A DNA stretch of 64,000 bases, from contig NW_005196755.1 in the NCBI RefSeq assembly GCF_000372725.1, positions 140,256 through 204,255 of the forward strand, read 5' to 3'. Every line of letters starts with the position of its first letter. Positions within the stretch are counted from its first letter, which is position 1. This stretch comes from Emiliania huxleyi CCMP1516. Taxonomy: Eukaryota > Haptophyta > Isochrysidales > Noelaerhabdaceae. The notes under the pieces were generated by a model. The model was not told where the DNA came from. It worked only from the letters and a program-made list of their open reading frames with translations, and did no database searches. Shown here one piece after another: positions 1 through 11,779 of the stretch. The position numbers and the translations under genes are program-made.

Positions 1-3000
1 ATAATAATAAGCTGAGACAGCTGCGCCTTGAGTCTCTGCACCTCTGCCGCCTCAGCAGCAAGTGAAGCCCGCTCTTGGTCCGCCTGCCTCCGCAGCTGCA
101 GCTGCTCCTTCTCGCACCTCTCGTCGAGCAGCTGTGAGCGGAGCCGCGCCGACTCCGACTCGCGCACCTCAAGACGAGGCAATTTAGTTCATAAATTAAT
201 TCGACCCGCGCACCTCAAGACGAGGCAATTTATTAATGAACTACTTCGACTCCGACTCGCGCACCTCCGCCTCGAGCCTCTGCAGGTCGCGGTGCGCCGC
301 GAGCGCCTGCTGCTTGCGCTGCTCGGCGGCAGAGACGGCGCCGTCGAGCTTCGCGCGGGCCTCGTGCAGCGTCACCTCCAGCCGCGCCGTCTCCGCCTGC
401 AGCGCCGCCGCCTTTGCCGCCGCCGCCGCCTCCGCCTGCCGCGTCGCCCTCGCCTCCTCCTCTTGCCTCACCTCCCGCGCCTCGGCCGCCGCCAACCGCT
501 CCTCCAGCATCGCAACCTTGCCGCTCGCCTGGCCGAGTGCCGCCTATTCACAGCAAGAGGTGTGAAGAGACGCCGTTCACACCTCGGGCCGCTCGCCTGG
601 CCGAGCGCCGCCTGAGCCGCCGCCAGCTCGCCCTGGTGCGTCGCTTGCCGCAGCGCCGCCTCGTGCGCCGCCTTTTGCTCCGCGGCCGCGACCTTGGCAG
701 TCAGCGCCGCCTCGACACCCCTCATCCGCCGCTGCTCCCGCTCCAGCTCTGCCACCTTGCCGCGCAGCTCCGCCTCCGCCGCCGCTAGGCCGCGCCGCTG
801 CCTGGCGCTTGCTCTCTCGCGCTCCGCCTCCTTCGCCTCCCACTCCTTGCCCAGCGCCGCCAGCACCTCGCCCTCTCTCTTCTTCAGCGCGCCCCGCCAC
901 CTCTCCTCCTCCCGCTGCCGCCACTGCAGCAGCGCCGCCTCCGCCGCCGCCGCCTGCGGCACTCCCGCACTCGGCGAAGGTGCGAACCACCCTCCTCCTC
1001 CTCCTCCTCCTCCTCCTCCTCCTCCGCCTCCTCCGCCGCCTCCTCCTCCGCCTCCTCCTCCTCCGCCGCGCCCGACCCCGCCGCCGAACGAAGCGGCGAG
1101 CGAAGGCGGCGAGAGAGAAGAGGGGGGCGGGGCGGGCAGAGCCGGGGGCGGGGGAGGGCCTAGCTCCTCGAGCCGCAGACCCACCCGCAGCAGCGCGACA
1201 CGCCCGGACGCCTTGCTCCGCCCCGCCGCGCCGCCCGCCGCCCCGCCCTGCCGCGTCGGCTCTCCGGCCTGCAACGCTTTACTTAACTAATCAACTAATT
1301 GATTAAGTAGTTCATTAACGCGTCGGCTCTCCGGCCTGCAGCGCGGAGGAGGCGGAGGCGGAGGCGGCGGCGGCGCGCGAGGGGCGCACGTGCGCTACGA
1401 CGTCGAGCTCTCGCACCTGAGTAGAGAAGGCGCTTGGTGCAGCCATGAATCAGGGCTGCCCGGCGCTACCTCGAGCTCTCGCACCGTCATAGCAAACCCA
1501 CTGTTGCCGCCGCCTCCGCCGCCACCGCCGCCCGCGGCGGCGGCGGTGCGGCCGAGAGCGCGCGGCGAGACGCCGATGAGCTCCGCCAGGTCGACTGTGG
1601 CGATGCCGAGGAGGCTGTCGGCTGCGTACTTGTCCGTGTGCCTGGGGGTGGTCAACGAAAGCACGGGTGAGTAGTCGCTTCTTCGAGCCGGCCGCGTACT
1701 TGTCCGTGTGCCACAGCTCCACGAGAAGCGGCTCGTGCGCCAGCGTGTCGAGGAGCGCCGCCGGCGCGCACACAAAGTCGTACACGCAGCCGCCCTTCGG
1801 CAGAGAAACCTCGCCGTGCTTGGGAAGCGGCACCTGAGTCACAGCCAGCCACAACCAACTCGCAACGCGCGAAGGAGTGGTCCCCTCCGCCATGCTCGGG
1901 AAGACGCACCGGAGGAGACGAGCGCACAGGGCGCGAGCACACCACCCCGCCTCCGCCCCCTCCTCCTCCTCCGCCGCCCCCTCCTCCTCCCCCGCCGACC
2001 TCGAGGAGGCGGTACAGGAAGCGGCAGTACACCTGCCCCTGCCCCGCTAGCGGCGAGCCCAAGTCTCGCGCCGTGCGGACCTCAATTGCAAAACGATACC
2101 TGAGGCCGCCGCCGCCACTGCCGCCGCCGCCGCCGCCGCCGCCGTATCGCCGGGGAGGGTGGAGAGGCAGAGGCGGCATCGGAGCGGCGGGGCGAGGAGG
2201 GGCGGGGGCGGCGAGCGGCGGCGCGGCGGCGGGGGAGAAGGCCTTTGGGGAGAAGACACACTGCAGCGTCAGCTCGAGCTGCAGCCGCGCGCAGAGCCGT
2301 CCGCTCCCCACGTCGAGGAAGTCGAGGCTCCGCCTGAGCAAGGAACAGGAAGTGTCTGTGAAGTGTCTGGGAAGTGTCTAGGAAGTGTCTAGGCTGTGCC
2401 GGACGGGCGCAGTGGCCGCCGCAGTCGCCGCCTCGCCCGCCGCCTCGCCCGCCGCACCAGACAGCGGCACGAGAGCTCCTCCGCAGATGTCGGCCAGGCT
2501 GAGTCGCGCCGCGGCAACCTCGCCCCCCCGCCCCCCCTCCCCCTCCCCCTCCTCATCGCCGCCGCAGGAGGCGTCCGCCCGCGCAGAACCGCACCGCAGC
2601 TCCAGTCGCATCGGCTGACTCCGCAGCCGCTCCAGCGCTGCCTGTGGCGTGAAGGAAGGAGAGGGGGGTGGGGGTTACTCGAAAGAACGCCTCCTTGACA
2701 GCTCACAGCCCAGCGCCGCCTTTGGCGTGAAGGGCGGGTTCGGAAGCGGCAGCGCCAGCTCCTCTCCTCCCAGCGACGCCGGGTGGCCGCGGAGGCACTG
2801 CACCGGCGGGGACGCGTGCGCCGCACAGCCAGCAAACTCGCACCGCCGCACGGCGCACCTGGTGCACATCATTCCCCGAGATTCCCCGAGATTCCCCGAG
2901 ATTCCCCGAGATTACGCCGCACGGCGCACCTGGTGCACATCGACCAATCGACTGGACTCATTACCAACGAGGGACTGCCATCGCCGTGCTTGGTCTAGGA

Positions 3001-6000
3001 AGTGCCTAGGAGGTGTCTGAAAAGTGGCTAGGAGGTGTCACCAGACTGTCTCGCCATCGCCGTGCTTGGTCCACGGAGGAGGTCGAGGGCCTGACTCAGG
3101 CTCATCGACCCCTCAACTCTTCACCATTAGCGTGCCTGGTCCCGCGGGGGCAGTCGCGGGCCTGGAGGGCGGAGCAGTGTGAGCGAGAGCAGCCGCAGCC
3201 GCACGAGGAAGCAGACGCGCGGGTCGGTGTCTCGCCTGGAGGAGCGATCAAGTCAATAGGCACTCATGGAGTCATTGCTGGTTAGCAGACGCGCGGGTCG
3301 GTGTCTCGCCGCTGCAGCTCGGAAGGATCTCGCTCTCGCACACTCAGGAACACGCCCAGCCGCGCCGACGCGCCGCCACCGCCGCCGCCGCCGCCACTGC
3401 CATCGCCTCCGCCATCAACGCCGCCGCCGCCGCCGAGGTCGACCTCTCCGTCGAACGTGGCGCCGTCGGCGGCGCGTGCGAGGCGTGAGACTGGGAGCGG
3501 GGCGACGGCGAGGGGCGCGTCGGAGGCGCCGGAGTGCAGCGTGAGCAGAGGCACCTAAGAATGAGTGAGAGCTGACTGGCCACGACCCGTTACCACCCGC
3601 GGAGTGAAGCGCCGGCAAGAGGCGCCGGCGAGAGAGCCGCAGCCTCGAGACCTCGGGAGGCGGTCCACGCCCCTCCGCCTCCGCTGCCGCCGCCGCCAGC
3701 AGACTCTGCGAGCGAGTCGAGGAGCGAGTGCAGCTCCTCCTGTCACTCCTCAGTAGAAGTTAATAATCTACTACTGGCTGGGTGAGGTCGAGGAGCGAGT
3801 GCAGCTGCTCCTCCAGCAGCAGCGAGATCTGGAACTCGCCTGGAGACGAGAGGCGCGGTCAGAAGGCAAATTCACGGATGAAGTGTGGCAGCAAGGTTCT
3901 GAAGCTCGCCTAGATCAGAAACAACCCCACAACTCTTAATGAGAAACCATATGCCCGCTTGTCCTTTCATCGCAGCAGCGAGGTCTGAAGCTCGCCGTCA
4001 GCGTCGCCCGCCAGAGCGCCAGCTTCGCCCCCCCTCCACTGCAGCCGCGGCACCACGCTCGCCGCCGCATCCTCCGACACGTCAAGCAGCGCCGCCAGGG
4101 CGGAGGGGCGGGGGAGGCGCAACCGCAAAACGAACTCGCACAGCGGTGGGGTCGCCTCGCTTTTCCGCGGCGACGCCTCTGCAGCAGCGGGCGGAGGAGG
4201 AGGAGGAGGCGCGTCGGTTGGCTTCGGCGGCGACGGCGGCGAAGCAGGCAAACCGAAGAAAGTCCGAGGAGACGCCGCGACCGCGCGTTGCGGCGGCGCA
4301 ACCGCCGCCCTCGCCGCCCTCGCCGCTGGGTCAAGGCTGGCCTGCTTTCGGCGACGGCGCTGCTGCTGCAGGATGGCGTTCACCTTTGCGCGGCAAGGGC
4401 GGGTGGTAAAGAAGATGCTCTAATTCACCGCACGGTGATTCGGCACCAGCTCACCTTGGCGCGGCCAGCCTCGGAAGGCCCCTCCCCACCCTCCTCCTCC
4501 TCCTCCTCCTCCTCCTCCTCCTCCTCCTCCTCCCTGTTCTCCGCCTTCTCCGGAGTCGCGAGACTCCGCACCAGCGCCGCTGCCGACCGCCCCCCTCGCA
4601 GCACCTGTCGCGTCTCCGCCAGCTGCGACTCATGTCCACGCTCATCACATTAGTTAAGGTGTCTTAGTTGTGTGTATCAACGCTGCAAATCATGCGAGTA
4701 ACGTCTCCGCCAGCCGCCATTCCTTACATACATCGGTCCTATCTCTTCATGCTTGTGTAGCAACTCGAGAGGAAATGCCTGTCGCGTCTCCGCCAGCTGC
4801 TCGCGCAGGACGCCGATCGCCTGCTCGCGAGTCGCAAACAACGGCGCTGATTCATATCACCAATCAATGGTCTCAATCACTTCATTGATCTCGATCGCCT
4901 GGTAAACAGCGGTGCTGATTGATTAACTAATCAATGGGTTAATCACTTCATTGATCTGATCGCCTGGTCCCGCGTCGCAAACAACGGCCCGGCAGGCGCC
5001 GCTGCAGCCTCGCCGCCCTCGCCGCCGCCGCCGCTGTCGCCGTCGCCGCCGCCGTCGCCGCCGCCGCCTCCGTCGCCACCGCCGCCGCCGTCGACCTCGC
5101 CACCGCCCGCTCCGCCGAGCTCGGCCGCTGTGGCCTCGACACTGCCCTCGCCGCTCGCCCCCTCCTCCTCCACCTCCTCCCCTGGCTCCGCCTCCTCCGC
5201 CTCCTCCGCCACGCCCGCTTGCAAGCCGCTCAGCAGCCGCGCCTCGCGCCCAAACGAGTACTACTCAATAATCAATGCTAATTAGTCATTATATTCATTG
5301 CTCAGCAGCCGCGCCTTGCGCCCAAAGCTGTGCGGCGTCAGCTCAGTCGCAGTCTCGCTCGCCGGATCCTCCTCGCCCTCGCCCTCGCCCTCGCCCTCGC
5401 CCTCGCCCTCGCCCTCGCCAGGGTACTCGCCACCGCCGCCGCTGCCGCCGCCGCCGCCGCCACCGCCACCGCCACCACCGTCCAGCACCGCCGACGGCGG
5501 CGAAGGCGGCAGCAACTGCGACGATGGCTCCGGAGTCGCTTCGGCATCCACCTCCACCTCCGCCGGCTCGTCGACGGCCCTCAGCAGCACACAGACCTCG
5601 GGCGGCCTGCGCGGCGCCGCCTCTCCGCGGGAAGGCGACGCAGCCACCAGCCTGTGCCACACCTGCGCTGCGCCCTTCCCGGGCAGCGCCGCGCCCTTGA
5701 GCGGTATGAGCGCGTGTCCGACCGGCGACTCGATGGCGTCTGCGCCCTCGCCGCGCACCGCAAAGACCTGCAGCCGGAGCGCGGGCGAGGCCGACCGCAG
5801 CGCACGCAGCAGCGCACTCGACACCTCCCACGAGAAGACATCGCCCCAGAACGGCGACGCGCCGCCTCGAGCGACGCACGAGGAGCGAGTCTGGCCGACG
5901 AGCTGGCAGCGGACGCCGAAGCCCGTGCCGGGAGGCGCGGGCGGGAAGTGGCGACCGCCGGAGAGCTCGAGCACGAGCGTCTTGTCGACGGCACCCACCA

Positions 6001-6001
6001 T
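1..6001 (-). CDS. CEP120: CEP120-like centriolar C2/coiled-coil protein (3' end outside window)
   Basis: Read right to left, the start at 6001 gives MVGAVDKTLVLELSGGRHFP, which lines up with the N-terminal C2 domain of CEP120, a centriole-elongation and cilium-assembly protein. A second C2-like region lies at about 2110-1400, with RYRFAIEVRTARDL and, after splicing, LLVELWHTDKYAADSLLGIA, the best-conserved part of the CEP120/DUF3668 family. An Ala/Glu/Arg-rich coiled coil follows at about 960-240 (EEERWRGALKKREGEVLAAL), as in animal CEP120. Between the domains are Gly-rich and Glu-rich low-complexity runs made by (TCC)n tracts near 993-1070, 1953-2000 and 4488-4532. Many introns carry flanking direct repeats: 1626/1692, 1253/1319, 3714/3787, 5228/5299, and around 147-270 and 544-610. 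The family assignment rests on motif order and is strong. Exact exons are not resolved, and the C-terminus is missing. Confidence 0.82.
544..586 (-). repeat. Family A introner-like element (copy 1), in CEP120-like gene
   Basis: On the minus strand it reads GTGTGAACGGCGTCTCTTCAC and ends in TGTGAATAG. The sequence just outside it is duplicated (GCGGCGCTCGGCCAGGCGAG before, GCGGCACTCGGCCAGGCGAG after). Removing one copy plus the element restores an open coiled-coil frame as a GC-AG intron. Confidence 0.75.
1253..1342 (-). other. AT-rich mirrored intron in CEP120-like gene
   Basis: The 22-nt sequence TGCAGGCCGGAGAGCCGACG(CG) occurs on both sides of an AT-rich filler built from TTAATGAACT/TTAATCAATTAG-like words. 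Splicing from the GC after the first CAG to the second CAG removes exactly one repeat plus the filler and keeps the frame. Confidence 0.7.
2345..2393 (+). repeat. 11-bp microsatellite (GTGTCTAGGAA)n in CEP120-like gene
   Basis: Four to five imperfect copies of an 11-bp unit. The same unit recurs in other genes of the window at 44.3, 45.8, 58.1 and 58.6 kb, and is placed here in an intron. Confidence 0.7.
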
Positions 6002-6559
6002 TCCCGCGAGCCGGCAGTGCTTCCAACGGCAGAAAAAGAGAAAAAACGTAGAAAAAGTACTCCAAGTACCTATCACATTGGCCTGGGCTTGCTTGGCCCT
6101 CCGCTTCTGCTCGTTCTTCGAGAGGCCCGCCTCGCCGGCGGGCTCAGCAGCCTCTCTGGCTCGTCGGGCATAGGTAGGGCTCCTCCGCGTCGCCCGCCGC
6201 CGCCCGCCTTGCTGCGGGCACGGTGTGCAGCGCCTCCACCGGCCACACCTCCCGCAACGCCGCGCCGCGGCCCTCGCCCAGCCGCCGGAATGGTCCGCCA
6301 CCACCGTTCGCCTTGTCCGCCGCTCGGGCCGCCGCCGTCAGCGCCGCGCCCCCGCCGACGAATACGAGCGGACTCGGCATGGTGTGCGGCCGGCCCTGCG
6401 CCACCGCCACGCTCCGGTGGGTGTCGGTCGTGGGCCTGACGCAATGAGACACGCTCCGCACCTCCGAAGCCTCCGAACGTTCGATTCGCCCCGTCCGTAA
6501 CGTCTAACCGCCCGCCGCGCATAACTGACTCCTCATCACCTCCCTGCTAACATACATAG

Positions 6560-6672
6560 GTAGAAAGGTGAAGAACAGCCAGGCCCGGACTGGACACCAA
6601 CGCGGTACGGGTGGACGCTAGACAGATGATGACGACACGCACGAGCGACACACAGACACAAACAAGCTCACA
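6560..6672 (+). repeat. Dispersed repeat (second copy 20274-20400, inverted partial copy 48880-48935)
   Basis: Near-identical sequence starting AGAAAGGTGAAGAACAGCCA, followed by the same ACGAGCGACACACAGACACA stretch, occurs at about 6560 and 20274. The start of it recurs inverted near 48890, next to GTAGGTAGGTAG-type tracts. There is no coding potential. It is probably the tail of an unidentified retroelement. Confidence 0.7.
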
Positions 6673-7078
6673 AGACACACAGCCAGCTGGCTGCCACACA
6701 CCCTGAGTTGGCGTACACATAACTCAAGGCCACATCCTCCCTGTCGCCCCCCCCAGCACTCCAAGGTGCCAAGAGAAACAAACAAGGGCACAACAAACAA
6801 CAGACGATAGGAAGTGACATGTGAGGCTAGAGCAGCATGCTCCACCTCTAGCAATCTCTCCGGCCGGCGAGGCACGGACGAGACCGTATGTGGGGTCTAG
6901 TGAGGTGTCTATGGAAGTCCTCCTCGTGGGCTAGCTGCCTGCATCGGGCATGGGCAGCGGCGATGGTTCACAACAAGGTGCTCGTAAATTCCACCAACAT
7001 CCAGGAGATAGAGGGGTTTTTTGCTTCCTGAACGTACATACACAGGATATTGAGGTTTTGGAATTGTGCGTGCGCGTG

Positions 7079-7285
7079 TCAGAGTGGCGGAGTGCGAGCG
7101 AATGTGTGCGCTTGGCTGGTCAGAGTGGCGGAGTGTGAACGAATATGTGCGCTTGGCTGGTCAGAGTGGCGGAGTGTGAACGAATGTGTGTGCTTGGCTG
7201 GGAAAAAGAAAAACACCAAAATTTCTTTTTTTGCCATCGCTGGGCTTGTGCGTGTCAGAGTGGCGGAGTGCGAGCGAATGTGTGC
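7079..7285 (+). repeat. ~41-bp tandem repeat upstream of the YCII gene
   Basis: Three adjacent copies and one displaced copy of a roughly 41-bp unit containing CAGAGTGGCGGAGTG and ATGTGTGCGCTTGGCTGG. A second duplicated word, TTCTTTTTTTGCCATC, occurs at about 7225 and 7345. This is non-coding, in the presumed promoter/5'UTR of the downstream gene. Confidence 0.7.
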
Positions 7286-7406
7286 GCGTGGCGGCCTTCT
7301 TTTCTTGTTTGCCAGCTCGCGGCGCGAAAAAAAGAAAATACAGGAGAATTCTTTTTTTGCCATCAGCCTGGGGCTGTGGAGCTCGCCACGCGTCGCCACC
7401 ATCTCG

Positions 7407-9458
7407 ATGACGGCGCTCCGCTGCGCTGCCGCCGCCCTGCTGGTGCAGTCGGCCGCCGCCCTCCGCTGCGCCCCTCGCGCCGCGGGCGGCCCGGTGGTCG
7501 GCGCGCTCGGCTGGCGCGCCGCCAGCGCCGCGACGATGCTCACGCCCGAGGAGGAGGAGTTTGAGAGGCGGATGGCCGAGTTCCGGGCGGCGGGCCCGCC
7601 GGCGACGCTGCCGCCGCTCGAGGACGGGTCGGACACGCCCGTGGAGGGCGCCGAGGCGGGCGAGGGCGGCGCGGACGAGGAGGAGGCCAGCTGGGTCGAC
7701 CTGAGCACGCCGCTCGGCAACGACATCGACCTCTCTCCGATCCGCGGGCCGCCGGTCCCGGGCGAGGAGGAGGAGGAGGAGGATGCGCGGCCGCTGTACG
7801 CGTGCCTCGCCGAGTACCTCCCCGGCTGCGCCCCCTCGCCCGCTCTCTCCCAGCGCTACGCCGCCTGGCTGAGCCGCGCGCGCAGCGACGGCGCCGCCTT
7901 GCTGCCTCTTCACGCGGTGTGAAGAGGGAGGCGGGTCGTGCAACGAGAGGTGCGAGGGTGTGTGAGCAGGCGTCGCCATCTGCCACGCGCACTACCTCCT
8001 CTCGGACGCCGCGGCTGGCGGCGGGCCGGAGGCTGGCGACGGCGACCCCAACGCGCTGGCGTGCAGAGACGAGCGGCGGAAAAGAGGCGGAGGCGGCGCT
8101 CCACAGTGACCGCAGCCCTGACCTCCGACTCTCTTAGGTGCTGACCGACGAGCAGCTCGAGGAGCTCGAGGCGGCGGCGCGCGCGCGCTTGGCGGAGGGC
8201 GGCGGCGAGGGCGAGGGCGAGGGCGAGGGCGAGGGCGGGGGCGAGGGCGAGGGCGGCGGCGAGGGCGAGGGCGAGGGCGGGTCGAGGCCCGGAGTGCTGG
8301 CGGGGATGGAGCCGCAGGCTGGCGCTGCAGTCAACGCGAAGTGATGAGGGTAGAATGGTGCTGCAGCCTAACGGCGGGGGAGGAGTGTGTCACACAGGCG
8401 TTGCCGTACGTCGAGGCGCACCTCCACCTCTTCCGCGCCGACTCGCTCTCGGACGCCGCCGCCTGGGCGAGATGCAGCCGAGATGAAGCCGAGATGAAGC
8501 CGAGATATAGCCGAGATGTAGCCGAGATGTAGCGCCGACTCGCTCTCGGACGCCGCCGCCTGGGCGAGCACTAATTAACTAAGCGAGCACTAGTTAATTA
8601 AGCAGACTCGCCCTCGGACGCTGCGCTTGGGCGAGCACCAGAGGACCTAGTCAGCCACCCGCATCTCGGCTGCATCTCGGGCTGCATCTCGGCTGCATCT
8701 CGGGCTGCAACCTTTTAGCGGCGTGCGGCAGCGATTCGCTTCACGGGTGTGAACGAGTGCGAGTCAGGCGACCACTGACCCGCTTGTCTCTCTCGGCTAC
8801 ATCTCGGGTACTCTCGGGTCAGGCGAGCACTGACCCGTTTGCGGCGTGCGGCGGGTACGGCAAGCAGAGCGTGCACGAGTGGGGGATGGCGGAGGCGGCG
8901 GAGCTGCGGGTGCCGCGCGGCGGCGGGACTGCCTTTCTTGTCCACTGCCTCGACCGCGACGGCGCCTCGGAGATGCGCACGGCGACGCGGCCGCGCCATC
9001 TCGACTGGCTGAAGGCGCTCTGCGCCGCCCTCCCCTACCCCCACCGGTACCCGAACCCACCCTCCCTGCCCCACGGTACCCGAACCCACCCTACCCCCTA
9101 CCCCACGGTACCAGAACCCACCCTCCCCTCCCCCACGCCACCTTCGACTGGCTGAAGGCGTCGGGACGCGTACACCTCGCCGGCCCTCTGCGCGAGGGCG
9201 GCGGGCAGCCGGTGGGCACCTTGCTGCTGGTCTCTGGCGACTCGGCGGAGGAGGTGCGGGCGTGGGCTGGCGAGGACCCATACGCCGCTGCGGGGCTCTT
9301 CTCAGAGGTGGGGACCTCGCCGTCGCCGCCACGGCGATTTCTTTTTGTTCGACCCGTGGTTTCGGTTTTGGTAGGTGCGGGTGTCGCCGGCGCCGGAGAC
9401 GGCGGTTCCGGAGACGGCGGCGGGGGAGGGCGGCACGGCGCCGCTGGTGGCGTGGTGA
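7407..9458 (+). CDS. Plastid- or secretory-targeted YCII-domain protein
   Basis: The start at 7407 gives MTALRCAAAALLVQSAAALR, a hydrophobic leader followed by a basic stretch, typical of bipartite plastid targeting in secondary-plastid algae. An acidic region follows (about 7540-7800, EEEEFERRMAEF), then a Gly/Glu repeat (about 8196-8280, GEGEGEG). The YCII domain is split over exons near 8826-9017 (FLVHCLDRDGASEMRTATRP, with the His-Leu pair of the family) and 9150-9310 (VHLAGPLREGGGQPVGTLLL, then AWAGEDPYAAAGLF). The last exon runs from 9376 and ends LVAW-stop at 9456-9458. YCII proteins are small alpha/beta-barrel folds with a conserved His-Asp pair; their substrates are mostly unknown. 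Intron sequence near 8466-8830 contains repeated fragments of the exon GGCGAGCAC junction and arrays of an 11-bp CCGAGATGTAG unit. The YCII assignment is firm; the exon map is approximate. Confidence 0.78.
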
Positions 9459-9604
9459 GGGGGGGCGAGGTAAGAGGGCGGAACGGGTCTAGAGGTCTCG
9501 GATGGGTCTGGAGGGGCGGGGCCACGGGGGTCGGGCGGTGCTTCCCTGTGAGGGCTCCAGACCGCGTGTGGCGTGGGTGAGGGCGAGATACGGGGTGTGG
9601 GACC

Positions 9605-10150
9605 GTGAGTTGACCAGGGGTTGTGCGCCGGGCCCTCCTGCTCGGCTCCAGCGAGTAGACAAGTGTTACCATCAACAGAGGAGAAGGATCTGACCTCGGG
9701 GCTGATGTGACCAAGCGCTGGTAGCGTGGTTTTACCTCACACCCATGGTCTCACAGTGTGCCGGCAGTCGCCGAGCAGTGTCGCTCACACATGCCGCAGC
9801 ACAAGTGACTGAGGGCCAGTGAGGGCGAGCCCATCGCTGTCACAGCTGTGGCAGCCGCACAGTAGGCTGTGCCAACTGTGCAGAGCGTGTGAGCAGCAGA
9901 GGAGCTGCTCTCAAGGCTTCAGGCGCAAAGAGCTGCATGCCACCGAAAGCGCTGTCGAGGTTCGCCGAGCGCGGCGCAGGTTGGAGGACACCGTCACCGA
10001 CGAGCGCGTTGGACTTTTCACTCCGGACAAAGACGGGTAGACGCACACGAGCCGCGGTCGTCTACCCGTCATAGTGGCGAGGCGCGGGACCGTCTGTGGC
10101 GAGGTGGGTCGCGTCCTCCGATTTCCTCAACTCACGGTCCGCTCCCTCTA
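9605..10150 (+). repeat. ~545-bp dispersed repeat, inverted partner at 49045-49595
   Basis: This block and the reverse complement of 49045-49595 are nearly identical over their length, from GAGTTGACCAGGGGTTGTGC to CGATTTCCTCAACTCA. One frame contains a Cys-rich knuckle (CHSCGSRTVGCANCAE), but stops interrupt it. The right end abuts the recombinase fragment at 10148, so the block may be part of the same mobile element. Confidence 0.8.
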
Positions 10151-11619
10151 GGGATCCTCCATCGGCATCGGCGCAGACGGGTCGCTCCTCGCCCGAAAAG
10201 CTGGGCCCGTCGCAAGCTCGTTGAACCTCAGGTGATACGCCAGGTAGCACACCGGGCACATGAAGGCACCGTGAAAGTGCGCGTCGCCATCGAGCACAAT
10301 CTCGGGCGCCGTGCTCGTTCCGCCGCACCCGAGCCGGTGCGCCGTCCGTCGCACGACTCCCGAGCTGAACTCGTCCGCCTTCGAGATCACAAACAGGATG
10401 TGCAGCAGCTCCATGCCTTGCATCTCCACAAATGCCAAGCACTCCACGTCGAGGAAAAACCACTCGTTCGGCCGCATCCAGAACGCCAGCCCCAGCGCCA
10501 TCACGGCGGCGAAGTTCACGTCCCCCGCATTCGTCACCGACAGGGTCGACATCAGCGACGCCACAGTCACCGGGCACAGCGCCGCCGCCTTGTAGGGCCG
10601 GTTTGAATCCAGCCGCACGTTGCACACCTTCCTCATCGCCTTGATCATCACCTTCCACTCCGGGTCGTCCTGCGGCGCCAGCACATTGTGCGCGCGCGAC
10701 CAGCCGCTCAGCCCGTCAAAAAAGAGGTCGATCGTCTTCATCGTGAAGTTGTCCTTCCCGCCCGACGGCTTCTTCTTCGAGTGCGGCACCTTCATCCCTC
10801 GTGCAGCGAACGACGCCGACCCGTCCTCGAAGTCGCACACGAACCCGCCCATCGGCACCAAGCCGTTGGCAACCATCGCCAGGTAAAGCACCACCAGCTT
10901 CGGCTGGATGGCAATCGCCTTCCCTCCGCTCCCATCTATAGGCAAATTGTGCCGCCAGGCGCAGGGGAAGAAGCACTGCACAAATGTGGCAAATGTGGCC
11001 AGCCACGACACGAACTGCGGGTAGTCGTCGACCTCGCCTTCGACGAGATGGCCAGCATGCCCTGCTTCAGCGCCACGTCATTCACCAGCACCGCGTGCGC
11101 ATCCGTCACCGTGAGTGCGTCGGCGCCGTCCTTCTTGTACATCTCCATTGCCGACGCCGCCACCGTCTCCAGGCCCGCCACAACCTGCGCGGCAGTGCCC
11201 GCGCCGGTCTGGGTCTTCCGCTGCTCGCGCCGCTGCACCATCTTCCAATCTTTGCCATCGCGTCGGGAATCGAAGATGCTCTTGAGCATGGCGGAGGTGC
11301 CCTTCACCGGCGCTCCCGCGACCTCGTTCGCAGTGAGAGCCGCCTCGTCCAAGGCTCCCCGCTCCTTCGCGGCCTGCTGCGTCCGCACCACCTCCATCGC
11401 GTTCGCCGTCTGCGCCTTGAGCTTCGCCACCTTCGCCTTCCTCTCCCGCTCCGCCGCCGCCTCCCGGTCCTCGCGGCGGTCCGCCAGGGGATCGTCGCCG
11501 CCGTCAGCAGCCACGATCATGGCCGTGACGGCCTCGCCCGCCATATCGTTCTTGGCCTGTCGATCGCTCGTCCCAAAAGTCGCCAAAAGTCGCCAAAAGC
11601 GGCGGCGAGTCGCAATCAC
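10148..11619 (-). pseudogene. Tyrosine-recombinase-like fragment (DIRS/Crypton type), frameshifted and truncated
   Basis: Two overlapping frames join near 11046 after a single-base shift: LVNDVALKQGMLA in one frame, HLVEGEVDDYPQFVSWLATF in the other. The 3' part (10148-11011) has VNFAAVMALGLAFWMRPNEW, which resembles the first catalytic-Arg region of tyrosine recombinases, then a charged strand with VISKADEF. The distal HxxR and the nucleophile Tyr expected further on are not present: the frame ends at PMPMEDP against the repeat at 9605-10150. The N-terminal part is Ala/Glu/Lys-rich. Tyrosine-recombinase retroelements and Cryptons are common in protists. The class is inferred from one motif, so it is moderately secure, and the copy looks dead. 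Confidence 0.5.
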
Positions 11620-11779
11620 CCGCCCGCCGTCCCGGCGGTCCCGCAGCTCGCGCGAATCTCCCTCTTAACCCACACTTAACATCTATATAGGGGATCCCTA
11701 GTTGCAAAAAGTCTGTGGTGCAAAACCCGCCTCAAACTGCGAAAATGCTGTCACGGCCAGCTCGGCACTCACTATCTAC

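Noticed and set aside
468-1290. Long Pro-, Gly- and Arg-rich open frames on the opposite strand of CEP120-like, the acidic-protein and the fusion genes
   Set aside because: They are shadows of GC-rich triplet repeats and coding exons on the other strand, with no domain or sensible composition.
7050-7406. Extending the YCII protein N-terminally through the in-frame upstream ATG at 7050
   Set aside because: The extra residues come from the 41-bp tandem repeat and A/T tracts. The Met at 7407 begins a convincing targeting leader.
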